Source of the DNA: Amycolatopsis balhimycina FH 1894
GTDB lineage: Bacteria > Actinomycetota > Actinomycetes > Mycobacteriales > Pseudonocardiaceae
Assembly (NCBI RefSeq): GCF_000384295.1
Contig: NZ_KB913037.1
Coordinates: 10,057,508 to 10,121,507, forward strand
Length of the DNA: 64,000 nucleotides
Direction of reading: 5' to 3'
The notes under the pieces were generated by a model, which saw only the letters and a list, made by a program, of their open reading frames with translations, did no database searches and was not told the origin of the DNA. The translations under genes and the position numbers were made by a program. Shown piece by piece: positions 32,982-39,778 of the stretch; the first letter of the stretch is position 1, and the number at the start of each line of letters is the position of its first letter.

Positions 32982-33112
32982 GGCTGTGACAGCTGGGTCT
33001 TCGCCCCAGGCCGGGGGCTCTGCCACCCGGAACCCCCGAAGAGCGGCTGTGACAGCTTGGGCTTCGTCCCGGGCCGGGGGCTCCGCCGTCCGGAGCCCCC
33101 GAGAAGCGGAAC
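32982..33112. repeat. Two tandem copies of the GC-rich dispersed element inside the operon
   Basis: Two copies (about 32982-33040 and 33042-33112) each contain CTGTGACAGC, a G/C-rich middle and GGGGGCTC(T/C)GCC followed by CGGAACCCCC or CGGAGCCCCC. They match the element at 15741-15797. They lie between the charged-protein gene and the HExxH gene, interrupting an operon otherwise joined by overlapping codons. Confidence 0.8.
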
Positions 33113-33138
33113 GGACAGCGGTCCGGGCGGCCCGCAGC

Positions 33139-33927
33139 TCAGCGGCGGCGCGCACGGCCGCGCGCCTTGCGGCGTCCCGCACCGGTGCGCGCCCGTGCCG
33201 AGCGGGCGTGCCGGGCGGCGTGCTGGTGCCGGTGGTGCTGCTGGTGACGGTGGTGGTGCCGGTGGTGCCGGTGGCGCTGCGGGCCGTTCGCGGCGTGCAC
33301 GGTGTGGCCGACCAGCCGCCGGGTGACGTAGTGCGCATCGATCGGGCGGCCATCGGCGTAGCGGCGGCCGATGTCGCGCGCGGTCCGGCCGAGGATCCGC
33401 GGCACGTGGCGGACGGCGTGCCGGGTGGCGGGGTTGCGCCACAGCCGCCGGCCCAGGTTGATCGCGCCGCGGATGAGCTGCGGCCCGTGCTTGACGATCT
33501 TCGGCAGGGCCCATTTCGCGGCCTGGAACGCGAGCGGCGCGAGTGCGCCGAGAAACGCCTCGGCCTCCTGCTCGGTCTCCGCGTTTTCGGCCTGGAACGC
33601 CAGCTGGGCCATCATTTCCGCGTCCGAGTACACGCGCCGGGCCGGATTGCTGAAACCCTCGCCCTCGAACTCGAATTCCGCTTCCAGCTCACGGACGACC
33701 GCTTCGAACTCGGCCTCCGCCTCGTCCTCGTAGTCGTCCTCGTCTTCGTCCTCGTCTTCGAGCTCGTATTCCAGCTCCCCGGCGAGCCCGCCGAACTCGT
33801 CTTCGTCCTCGTCCTCGTCCTCCAGCTCACCGAGGCCGACCTCCAGCTCGCCTTCGAGCTCGGCCTCCAGCTCCCGGTCCAGCTCGTCTTCCAGCTCGCC
33901 TTCCACGGCCGGGTAACGACGGCTCAT
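33139..33927 (-). CDS. Charge-segregated protein: acidic N-half, helical core, His/Arg C-tail
   Basis: A 262-residue protein with GGAGAGGGG 6 bases before the ATG. Residues 5-95 are about half Glu/Asp with Leu or Phe every few residues (LEDELDRELEAELEGELE, FEAVVRELEAEFEFEGEGF). Residues 100-205 form a helical core (YSDAEMMAQLAFQAENAETEQEAEAFLGALAPLAFQAAKWALPKIVKHG). The tail is basic and His-rich (HRHHRHHHRHQQHHRHQH). I recall similar E-rich proteins with a basic end from actinomycetes, cyanobacteria and myxobacteria, without known function. The His cluster could bind metal. It is the first gene of the five-gene operon. Confidence 0.85.
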   Translation of the reverse strand: MSRRYPAVEGELEDELDRELEAELEGELEVGLGELEDEDEDEDEFGGLAGELEYELEDEDEDEDDYEDEAEAEFEAVVRELEAEFEFEGEGFSNPARRVYSDAEMMAQLAFQAENAETEQEAEAFLGALAPLAFQAAKWALPKIVKHGPQLIRGAINLGRRLWRNPATRHAVRHVPRILGRTARDIGRRYADGRPIDAHYVTRRLVGHTVHAANGPQRHRHHRHHHRHQQHHRHQHAARHARSARARTGAGRRKARGRARRR

Positions 33928-34030
33928 TACGTTCCCCTCTCCTTTGCTGAGACACCCGCGATGCCCGGCGCCGTGCGTCCGTGAGCACCCGGCTCAGTCC
34001 ACGCCGCGCGGGGCCGGGCGGGTAGTGGCA

Positions 34031-34061
34031 CGTCCGCGGCGGACGCAACCGGACTAGACCA
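34031..34061. promoter_or_regulatory. Palindrome and DasR-like site in the divergent promoter
   Basis: CGTCCGC-G-GCGGACG (34031-34045) is a perfect 7-bp inverted repeat. Next to it, TGGTCTAGTCCG (minus strand, 34061-34050) matches 10 of 12 bases of the DasR box TGGTCTAGACCA. They lie between the five-gene operon and the LuxR-type gene. Binding is not shown. Confidence 0.35.
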
Positions 34062-34146
34062 CCGATGTCACACAAACCGACGATGCGCGGCCGACGTTTT
34101 GGGGGTTTCCTGGACAAGGAGGAGAAGCGGGAAAATCGGGGGAGAA

Positions 34147-34623
34147 ATGTCGATGACGACGAGTTTGTCGGCTCCAGCGGCACCCATGTTCGGTCCGAGG
34201 CGTCATCGGACGGGCGCGCGGGCCGCGGTGGTGAGCGATGACGAAACGGTCCGAAGCCTGGCCAGGGCGCTGGTCCGCCGGGTGGCCGAGCTGGCCGACC
34301 CGGACGCGGCCGGGCGGCGCCCGCTGCTGGACCTGACGGAGCTGGGGGTCCGTTGCCTGCTCGTGCCGGTGGTGCCGTCGGCGCACGACCTGCTGAGCCC
34401 GCGCGAGCACGAGATCGCCCGCATGGTCGGTCAGGGGTACACCAACCGGGCGATCGCCCGCGTGCTCGACATCAGCCTGTACACGGTGTCGGCGCACATG
34501 CGGCGGATCTTCACGAAGCTCGGGGTGGGCACGCGAGCCGCGATGGTGGCGGCGCTGTCGGGCCAGGACTCGCTCGCGGAGGCGGCCGCCGGGGGACTTC
34601 CGGTACTCGGCGACACCGACTAG
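34147..34623 (+). CDS. LuxR-type helix-turn-helix regulator
   Basis: A 158-residue protein. Residues 80-140 are a LuxR/NarL DNA-binding domain (LLSPREHEIARMVGQGYTNRAIARVLDISLYTVSAHMRRIFTKLGVGTRAAMVAAL). The N-terminal 75 residues lack a receiver or autoinducer domain and look like a short helical region. The ATG at 34147 has GGGGGAGA upstream; a second ATG lies two codons on. It faces away from the charged-protein operon and shares its promoter region, so it is a likely regulator of that operon. Confidence 0.87.
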   Translation: MSMTTSLSAPAAPMFGPRRHRTGARAAVVSDDETVRSLARALVRRVAELADPDAAGRRPLLDLTELGVRCLLVPVVPSAHDLLSPREHEIARMVGQGYTNRAIARVLDISLYTVSAHMRRIFTKLGVGTRAAMVAALSGQDSLAEAAAGGLPVLGDTD

Positions 34624-34660
34624 CGTCGCCCGTCCCGAGGTTCGCCGGCAGCGGCCCGGC

Positions 34661-34748
34661 GATGCGCCCCAGGTGGCCTTCGGTGCGGGGGATGCGCCCC
34701 GAGGTGGCCTTTCGGTGCGTCTCACGCACCCAAGGCGGCCCTCGGTGC
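34661..34748. repeat. Degenerate repeats in a gene-free stretch
   Basis: GATGCGCCCC(G)AGGTGGCC(T)TTCGGTGC occurs at 34661-34686 and 34691-34718, and a related CCAAGGCGGCCCTCGGTGC follows to 34748. Inverted relatives occur up to about 34830. The 34624-34912 interval otherwise shows no convincing gene. Confidence 0.65.
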
Positions 34749-34912
34749 TCCTGCCATGCCACCGCCGTCAACGGAGGCGCCTCGGTGCCGATTCAAACGC
34801 GGCCAAGGCCGCCTTGGGGCGTCTCCGGACTCCGTTCGGCGGGAACGCGTCGGCCGCTCCCGGCGGTCCGTGGTGATCGGCGCCGGAAGCCGGCCGGGGT
34901 CTTCGCCGAGCG

Positions 34913-34993
34913 ATGGCCTGGCGCGTTCTCGACGTCCTGATCGCCGTGACCATGACCGGCCTCGGCGCGGCGATGCTGCTCAGCCGCGTCTGA
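34913..34993 (+). CDS. Possible 26-residue membrane peptide
   Basis: An ATG at 34913 opens a frame for MAWRVLDVLIAVTMTGLG followed by AAMLLSRV, a single hydrophobic helix with basic flanks, ending one base before the stop of the convergent methyltransferase gene. There is no clear ribosome site. It may be a real micropeptide or the remnant of a membrane gene. Confidence 0.3.
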   Translation: MAWRVLDVLIAVTMTGLGAAMLLSRV

Positions 34994-35506
34994 TCACCAG
35001 AGGCCTCCGTGCGCCGGGCGTTCCAGGTCCAGCAGGAACGCCTTGCGTTTCAGCCCGCCCGCGTACCCGGTCAGCTTTCCGCCCTTCCCGACCACGCGGT
35101 GGCATGCCACCAGGATGCTCAGCGGGTTCCGCCCGACCGCCGCGCCGACTTCGTGCGGCAGCCCGCCGACCGCCCGGGCCAGGTCGCCGTACGTCGCTGT
35201 CGAGCCGTAGGGGATCTTCGCGATCTCGGCCCAGACAGCACGCTGGAACTCGTCGCCCTCGGCCCGCATCGGCGCGGCGAACTCCGTGCGCTGCCCGGCG
35301 AAGTACTCCTTCAGCTGACGAACGGCCTCGGGGAACGCCGAATCCGCACGCGTGCCGAACGCGGTACGGTCGGGCCGCGTCCAGTGGCCCGGGAAGTACA
35401 ACCCGGTCACGACACCGCCGGAGCCGACGAGGGTCAGCGAGCCGATCGGGGAATCGACCGTGGCATGATCGACCGTGGCATGATCAATCGTGGCGTGGTC
35501 CATCAT
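34994..35506 (-). CDS. ogt: Methylated-DNA--protein-cysteine methyltransferase (second copy)
   Basis: A 170-residue O6-alkylguanine-DNA alkyltransferase that repairs alkylated guanine by moving the alkyl group to its own Cys. The active-site motif is ILVACHRV with Cys135 (usually PCHRV, here ACHRV), preceded by the helix-turn-helix QRAVWAEIAKIPYGSTATYGDLARAVG. The ATG at 35506 overlaps the upstream stop (ATGA), so this is the last gene of the repair operon. The first 17 codons contain three copies of a 15-base repeat encoding DHAT(I/V), an unusual, probably slippage-prone N-terminus. Confidence 0.93.
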   Translation of the reverse strand: MMDHATIDHATVDHATVDSPIGSLTLVGSGGVVTGLYFPGHWTRPDRTAFGTRADSAFPEAVRQLKEYFAGQRTEFAAPMRAEGDEFQRAVWAEIAKIPYGSTATYGDLARAVGGLPHEVGAAVGRNPLSILVACHRVVGKGGKLTGYAGGLKRKAFLLDLERPAHGGLW

Positions 35507-35880
35507 GCCTCCCAAGTGCTGCCGTCGGCCCGGGCGCCGCGCACGCCGGGCAGCCGGAAATCCGCCAGTGGCGCGGTGACGATCGTCCGATGTGGACTCC
35601 ACGATGTCGACTGCCGCAGCCGGCTCGCCATTCCGGCCCAGCCGGCCGGCGTGGCGCTGACCACCCACACGTCCGGTTCCGGCGTCGCGAACCGCCGGGC
35701 CTGGCGCAGCCACGACGCCGCTGTCTCCGGCCAGGTCACCGTCGCCAGCACCAGGCCGCCCCACGCCGACGCGATCCGCGCGCCGCCGTCCCGCGACGCC
35801 GGGTCCGCCGCGGTGCCGATGACGACGTGGCGGGCCCGGCCGATCAGCCCCACGATCGCCTCGAGCTCGAGGGAGGTCAT
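35503..35880 (-). CDS. Unknown conserved protein in the alkylation-repair operon
   Basis: A 125-residue cytosolic protein coupled on both sides by ATGA overlaps. It starts MTSLELEAIVGLIGRARHVVIGTAADPASRDGG and has a Rossmann-like alternation (VLATVTWPETAASWLRQARRF, DVWVVSATPAGWAGMASRLRQS). No known family is recognised. Being locked between a 2OG-Fe(II) oxygenase and an O6-methyltransferase suggests a repair or damage-sensing function. Confidence 0.75.
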   Translation of the reverse strand: MTSLELEAIVGLIGRARHVVIGTAADPASRDGGARIASAWGGLVLATVTWPETAASWLRQARRFATPEPDVWVVSATPAGWAGMASRLRQSTSWSPHRTIVTAPLADFRLPGVRGARADGSTWEA

Positions 35881-36590
35881 GCCGCGTCGTGGAACACGAG
35901 GCCGAGGGTGTGCCGGTGGCCCGAGCGGACCGCCGAGACGCCGTGGCGCACCGGGGCCGCCGACCAGCCGCGGGCCGAGCGGACCGGCCGGTCGCGGGTG
36001 GTGAACACGAGGCCCTGGCCCTGCGGGATCAGGGTCGCCGTGCCGCGCGACTGGGCCCGCGGCCGCTGCTCCACCAGCAGGAACTCGCCGCCGGTGTGGT
36101 CGGTGCCCGGGTCGTTGAGGTTGATCACGACCTGCAGCGGGAACACCTTGTCGCCGTAGAGGTCCCGGTGCAGTGCGTTCCAGCCGCCCGGCTCGTAGCG
36201 CAGCAGGATCGGCGTGGGCCGCCGCTGCCCGGCGGCGTGGCAGACGGCCAGCCACTCGTCCAAAGTGGACGGCCACTCCGCCTCGCGGCCGAGCCGGGCG
36301 TGCCAGTCCCGCGCGATCGGCAGCAGCCGTGGGTAGAGCGCCTTGCGCAGCCGCTGGACGGGCTCGGGAAACGGCGCGGCGAAGTAGCGGTAGTCGCCGT
36401 GGTCCCCGAAGCGGTGGCGCCGCAGGTTCACCGTCGCCCGGAAGTGCGATGGCTCTTCCCACAGCGTGATCAGCCGGGCGCACTCGGCCGGGGTCAGCAG
36501 CGGGGGCAGGAGCGCGCAGCCGTAGTCGTCGACCTCCGCCGCCACCGCGTCCCAGTCGGCTGCCGCGACCCGCTTTTCGAACGCTGTCAC
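35877..36590 (-). CDS. 2-oxoglutarate/Fe(II)-dependent oxygenase, AlkB/proline-hydroxylase-like
   Basis: A 237-residue oxygenase. The iron ligands fit H141-x-D143 in ALHRDLYGDKVFPLQVVINL and the distal His216 in APVRHGVSAV, with the 2-oxoglutarate-binding Arg near HRHTLGLVFHD. GGEFLLVEQRPRAQSRGTATLIPQGQGLVFTT is typical of the double-stranded beta helix. The fold is that of 2OG-Fe(II) oxygenases annotated next to ada/ogt genes, where direct oxidative dealkylation of DNA is suspected. The GTG at 36590 overlaps the upstream stop (GTGA), and the stop overlaps the next ATG. Confidence 0.9.
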   Translation of the reverse strand: MTAFEKRVAAADWDAVAAEVDDYGCALLPPLLTPAECARLITLWEEPSHFRATVNLRRHRFGDHGDYRYFAAPFPEPVQRLRKALYPRLLPIARDWHARLGREAEWPSTLDEWLAVCHAAGQRRPTPILLRYEPGGWNALHRDLYGDKVFPLQVVINLNDPGTDHTGGEFLLVEQRPRAQSRGTATLIPQGQGLVFTTRDRPVRSARGWSAAPVRHGVSAVRSGHRHTLGLVFHDAA

Positions 36591-37180
36591 GCCGCCTCCA
36601 TCGTCAGGAGGGTCCGCTTGGCTTCCTCGCCGCCCGCGTACTGGCCGTACGACCCGTCGGACCGGACGACCCGGTGGCACGGCACCACCACCGGCAACGG
36701 GTTGAGCGCGCACGCGGTGCCGACCGCGCGGACCGCCTTAGGGCTGCCCGCGGCCGCCGCGACCTGCGCGTAGCTCTCGGTGCGCCCGTAGGCGATCTCC
36801 GGCAGGTGCTCCAGCACGGACAGGCGGAACCCGCGGGCCAGCCGGAAGTCCAGCGGCACGTCGAAGGCGCGCCGCCCGCCCGCGAAGTACTCGTCGAGCT
36901 GCCGGACGACCGGGGCAAGCCGGGCGGGCGCCCGCAGGATCCGCGGGCTGATCGTCTTGGCCAGCTCGGCCAGCACGGCCTCGTGGTCCTGGCGGTCGAA
37001 GGCCACCTTGACCAGGCCCTGCTCGGTCGCGGCCAGCAGGAGCGACCCGACCGGCGTGTCGACGGTGTGGTAGGCGACGTCCAGCAGCCCCTCCCGGGAA
37101 GCGGCTTCGGTGAGCTGCTCGTGCAGGCGGTCCGGGAGGACCTCGTAGGGCACCGGAAGCGACGCGATGATGTCGATCAT
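36587..37180 (-). CDS. ogt: Methylated-DNA--protein-cysteine methyltransferase (first copy)
   Basis: A 197-residue O6-alkylguanine-DNA alkyltransferase. The active site is VVVPCHRVVRSDG with Cys168, preceded by SVLEHLPEIAYGRTESYAQVAAAAGSPKAVRAVGTA. The N-terminal 35 residues (IASLPVPYEVLPDRLHEQLTEAA) are an extra segment that replaces the Ada-type zinc domain. It is translationally coupled to the sigma-factor gene upstream (ATGA) and the oxygenase gene downstream. Together with the copy at 34994 this gives two different suicide repair proteins in one operon. Confidence 0.93.
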   Translation of the reverse strand: MIDIIASLPVPYEVLPDRLHEQLTEAASREGLLDVAYHTVDTPVGSLLLAATEQGLVKVAFDRQDHEAVLAELAKTISPRILRAPARLAPVVRQLDEYFAGGRRAFDVPLDFRLARGFRLSVLEHLPEIAYGRTESYAQVAAAAGSPKAVRAVGTACALNPLPVVVPCHRVVRSDGSYGQYAGGEEAKRTLLTMEAA

Positions 37181-37653
37181 GAGTGCGCTCCTTCCAAGGG
37201 ATAGGTGGCCCGCAGGGCTTTGATGCCGTCGGCGGCCGCCCGGCGGGCGGCGTCGGTGCTGCCCCCGGTGATCTCCGCGATCTCGCGGTAGGGCAGCCCG
37301 GCCAGGTAGTGGTAGGCGACGGCGGCGCGCTGCTTGTCCGGCAGCCTTGCCAGCGCTTCCCACAGGTCGCCGTCGCGGGTGTCGGCGTGGCCGGGCCGGT
37401 CCGGGATCTCGCCGACCGGAACCGGCCGGCGCGCCTGGGCACGGGTGACGTCGACGGCCTTGCGGTGCGCGATCGTGACGAGCCACGCCTGGACGTTCGC
37501 GTCGGCGGGCAAGCCGGGGTACGCCTTCAGGGCCGCCAGGAAGGTCTCCGACCAGGCGTCTTCGGCGTCGGCCGGGCCGAGCACGGCCCGGCAGACCCGG
37601 AGGACCATCGGCCCGTGCTCGGCCACGATCTGCTCGAACGGTTTCACGATCAC
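37177..37653 (-). CDS. ECF-type sigma-70 factor at the head of the repair operon
   Basis: A 158-residue RNA polymerase sigma factor. Region 2 is GPMVLRVCRAVLGPADAEDAWSETFLAALKAYP and region 4 is EALARLPDKQRAAVAYHYLAGLPYREIAEITGGSTDAARRAAADGIKALR. It starts at the GTG at 37653 (or at a second GTG two codons on) and overlaps the first methyltransferase gene. No anti-sigma factor gene is adjacent. It most likely controls its own operon, so that DNA alkylation or another signal induces repair. The direct sensor is not visible. Confidence 0.93.
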   Translation of the reverse strand: MIVKPFEQIVAEHGPMVLRVCRAVLGPADAEDAWSETFLAALKAYPGLPADANVQAWLVTIAHRKAVDVTRAQARRPVPVGEIPDRPGHADTRDGDLWEALARLPDKQRAAVAYHYLAGLPYREIAEITGGSTDAARRAAADGIKALRATYPLEGAHS

Positions 37654-37688
37654 ACCTGGTAGACGTCCGGGGCCGCCGGAACGTGAGA

Positions 37689-38456
37689 TCAGATCTCGGC
37701 GGTGCCGGTCACGACGGTCGCGCCCTGTTCTTCGGACTCGTGCACCCCGGGCGTCAACCCGGCCGCGGCGAGGATCCGGCTCAGCACGGGCGCCTGCCGT
37801 TCACTCGATTCGATCAGCACGGTGCCGCCCGGCGCCAGCCAGCGGGGCGCGCCCGCGGCGACCCGGCGGGCGAGGTCGAGGCCGTCCGCGCCGCCGTCGA
37901 GCGCCACGAGGGGCTCGTGCAGCCGGGCCTCCGGCGGCATGGTCGCCACGGCCTCCGACGGGACATACGGCACGTTGGCCAGCAGGACGTCGACGCGGCC
38001 ACGCAGGGAAGCCGGCAGGGCGTCGTAGAGATCGCCCTGGTGGACCCGGGCGTCCGGGAGGTTCACGCGGGCGCACTCGACGGCGGCGGGTTCGACGTCG
38101 GCCGCGTGCAGCTCACTCGGCCGCACCGCCGCGGTGAACGCGGCGCCGAGCGCGCCCGAGCCGCAGCAGAGGTCGAGGACCACCGGGTCCGGTGGCGCGA
38201 GCGAGACGGCGACGTCGACCAGGAACTCGGTGCGGTGCCGGGGGACGAACACCCCCGGCCGCACGACGACGCGAAGGCCGTGGAACTCGGCCCAGCCGAG
38301 CAGGTGCTCCAGCGGGAGCCCGGCGACCCGGCGCTCCACCAGCGAGTCGAGCTCGGCGGGAGTCGAGGCGGCCGCGACGAGCAGGTCCGCCTCGTCCTCG
38401 GCGAACACGCAGCCCGCGGCGCGCAGCCGGGAGACGACATCAGGAATGGCCAACAA
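37689..38456 (-). CDS. Putative protein N5-glutamine methyltransferase (HemK/PrmC-related)
   Basis: A 255-residue methyltransferase. The SAM motif is VVLDLCCGSGALGAAF near residue 95. The usual NPPY motif that binds the glutamine amide is changed to NVPYVP (ANVPYVPSEAV near residue 163), as in a PrmC-related actinobacterial subfamily. The N-terminal helical domain (VVSRLRAAGCVFAEDEADLL) matches the PrmC release-factor-binding domain. The likely start is a TTG at 38456 or 38453. It lies on the same strand as the transpeptidase gene, about 10 bases away, so the two may be co-transcribed. Confidence 0.88.
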   Translation of the reverse strand: MLAIPDVVSRLRAAGCVFAEDEADLLVAAASTPAELDSLVERRVAGLPLEHLLGWAEFHGLRVVVRPGVFVPRHRTEFLVDVAVSLAPPDPVVLDLCCGSGALGAAFTAAVRPSELHAADVEPAAVECARVNLPDARVHQGDLYDALPASLRGRVDVLLANVPYVPSEAVATMPPEARLHEPLVALDGGADGLDLARRVAAGAPRWLAPGGTVLIESSERQAPVLSRILAAAGLTPGVHESEEQGATVVTGTAEI

Positions 38457-38466
38457 GGGGACGAGC

Positions 38467-38994
38467 CTACAAGACCTGCACCGCGTCCCCGACGTTCAGC
38501 CCGTCGAAGAACGCCGCCGAGTCGGTGTCCGTGAGGTGGACACAGCCGTGCGAAGGCGCGTCCAGCGGCCCGGCGTGGAACGCGATGCCGCCGGCCGCGA
38601 AGAACACCGAGTTGGGCATGTCGGTGCCGTAGACGCTGCTGCGGTGCTCGCGGTCCTTCCACACGACGTGGAACGACCCGGCCGGCGTCGCGTCCTCCGG
38701 CGGCCCGAACCCGGCCTGGACCGGGCCGCGCACGACCCGGCCGTCCCGCAGCAGCCAGGCCAGCCGCTGCGCCAGGCTCACGCAGGCCCCGGTGGTGACG
38801 GCGCACGGCGGCGGGGGCGGCAGCGTTTTCGTGTGCGGCGGGGTTTTCGTGTGCGGCGGGGTCGTCGTAGGCGGCGGGGTGGTGGTCAGCGGGACCGGCT
38901 CCGCGATCGGGCTCGGCGTCGTGGTGTGCGGCGCCGCGCAGGCCGCCGTGACCAGCACCGATCCGAGCAGGGCCGCCACCCCGGTTCCGCGCAT
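38467..38994 (-). CDS. L,D-transpeptidase lipoprotein (YkuD domain)
   Basis: A 175-residue cell-wall enzyme. The signal peptide ends with a lipobox (VTAACAAP, Cys20 region). A Pro/Thr linker contains the repeated PPHTKTPPHTKT. The YkuD domain spans residues 70-175: VQAGFGPPEDATPAGSFHVVWKDREHRS, IAFHAGPLDAPSHGCVHLTD, with catalytic Cys151 in SHGCVHL and the upstream His in AFHAG. It would form 3-3 or protein-peptidoglycan cross-links. The domain is short compared with Mycobacterium LdtMt2 and lacks Ig-like domains. Confidence 0.9.
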   Translation of the reverse strand: MRGTGVAALLGSVLVTAACAAPHTTTPSPIAEPVPLTTTPPPTTTPPHTKTPPHTKTLPPPPPCAVTTGACVSLAQRLAWLLRDGRVVRGPVQAGFGPPEDATPAGSFHVVWKDREHRSSVYGTDMPNSVFFAAGGIAFHAGPLDAPSHGCVHLTDTDSAAFFDGLNVGDAVQVL

Positions 38995-39086
38995 GCCGTT
39001 CCCTCCTCGCCGGGGATTCCTCCCGGAGAGCAGTACGGCTGAGCGGCCCCGGAGGTTGCGCCGGCCGGATGGGGCAGGATGTCCGA

Positions 39087-39632
39087 ATGATCCTTCGTCG
39101 CGTGTTCGGAGCCGTACTGGCCGTCCTCACCGGGCTCGTCGTGCTCGCCGGGCCCGCCTCGGCCCACACCGAGCTCGTGTCGAGTTCACCCGCTGAAGGC
39201 GCTTCGCTCGCGACGGCTCCGACGCAGCTCCAGCTGACCTTCGGCGAGCCGGTCACGCTGCCGCCGGACCCGGTCAGGGTCATCGGCCGCGATGGCGCCA
39301 GGTGGCAGATCGCCACGCCGTCGGTGACGGGCGGGGTCGTGACGGTGCCGGTGACCCCGGCGGGCGGGGCCCAGGCCTACACACTGACCTGGAAAGTCAT
39401 CGCGAAGGACGGCGACAACGTCACCGGCATCGTGCACTTCACGCTCACCGCCCCGGCGTCCGCCCAGGCGACTACGGCTACGACGGCGCCGACCGAGACG
39501 ACCGCCGCGGCCGCGCCTGCCGCTGTCGGCACCACCGGCATTCCCGGCTGGGTGTGGGTCCTGGTCGCGGTCGCCGCCGTGCTCGCGGCGGGCGTCGTGC
39601 TGGTGCGCGTGCTGAAAGGTCCGAAACGCTGA
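39087..39632 (+). CDS. CopC-domain membrane-anchored copper-binding protein
   Basis: A 181-residue exported protein. The signal peptide ends in ASAH, so the mature protein begins with His, the first copper ligand of the CopC/PCuAC-like fold (HTELVSSSPAEGASLATAPTQLQLTFGEPVTL). The domain ends with DGDNVTGIVHFTLTAP. A Thr/Ala linker then leads to a C-terminal membrane helix (WVWVLVAVAAVLAAGVVLVRVL). It binds copper outside the membrane. A second CopC-like gene lies at 55637. I chose the ATG at 39087 (MILRR) over an upstream GTG/ATG because it gives a standard signal peptide. Confidence 0.9.
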   Translation: MILRRVFGAVLAVLTGLVVLAGPASAHTELVSSSPAEGASLATAPTQLQLTFGEPVTLPPDPVRVIGRDGARWQIATPSVTGGVVTVPVTPAGGAQAYTLTWKVIAKDGDNVTGIVHFTLTAPASAQATTATTAPTETTAAAAPAAVGTTGIPGWVWVLVAVAAVLAAGVVLVRVLKGPKR

Positions 39633-39778
39633 CCCGTCCACTATGGACAGTCGGGTGGCGTTAGCCCGAAAGTGCAGCGTTTCGCCTGATCACGGCCGCC
39701 CTGGGTACCGTGGACGGCAGGGGGACCGGGGGAGTGGGCCGTCCGCGCCCGGCCGCGCCCCCGGGGAGGAGCACCCCC

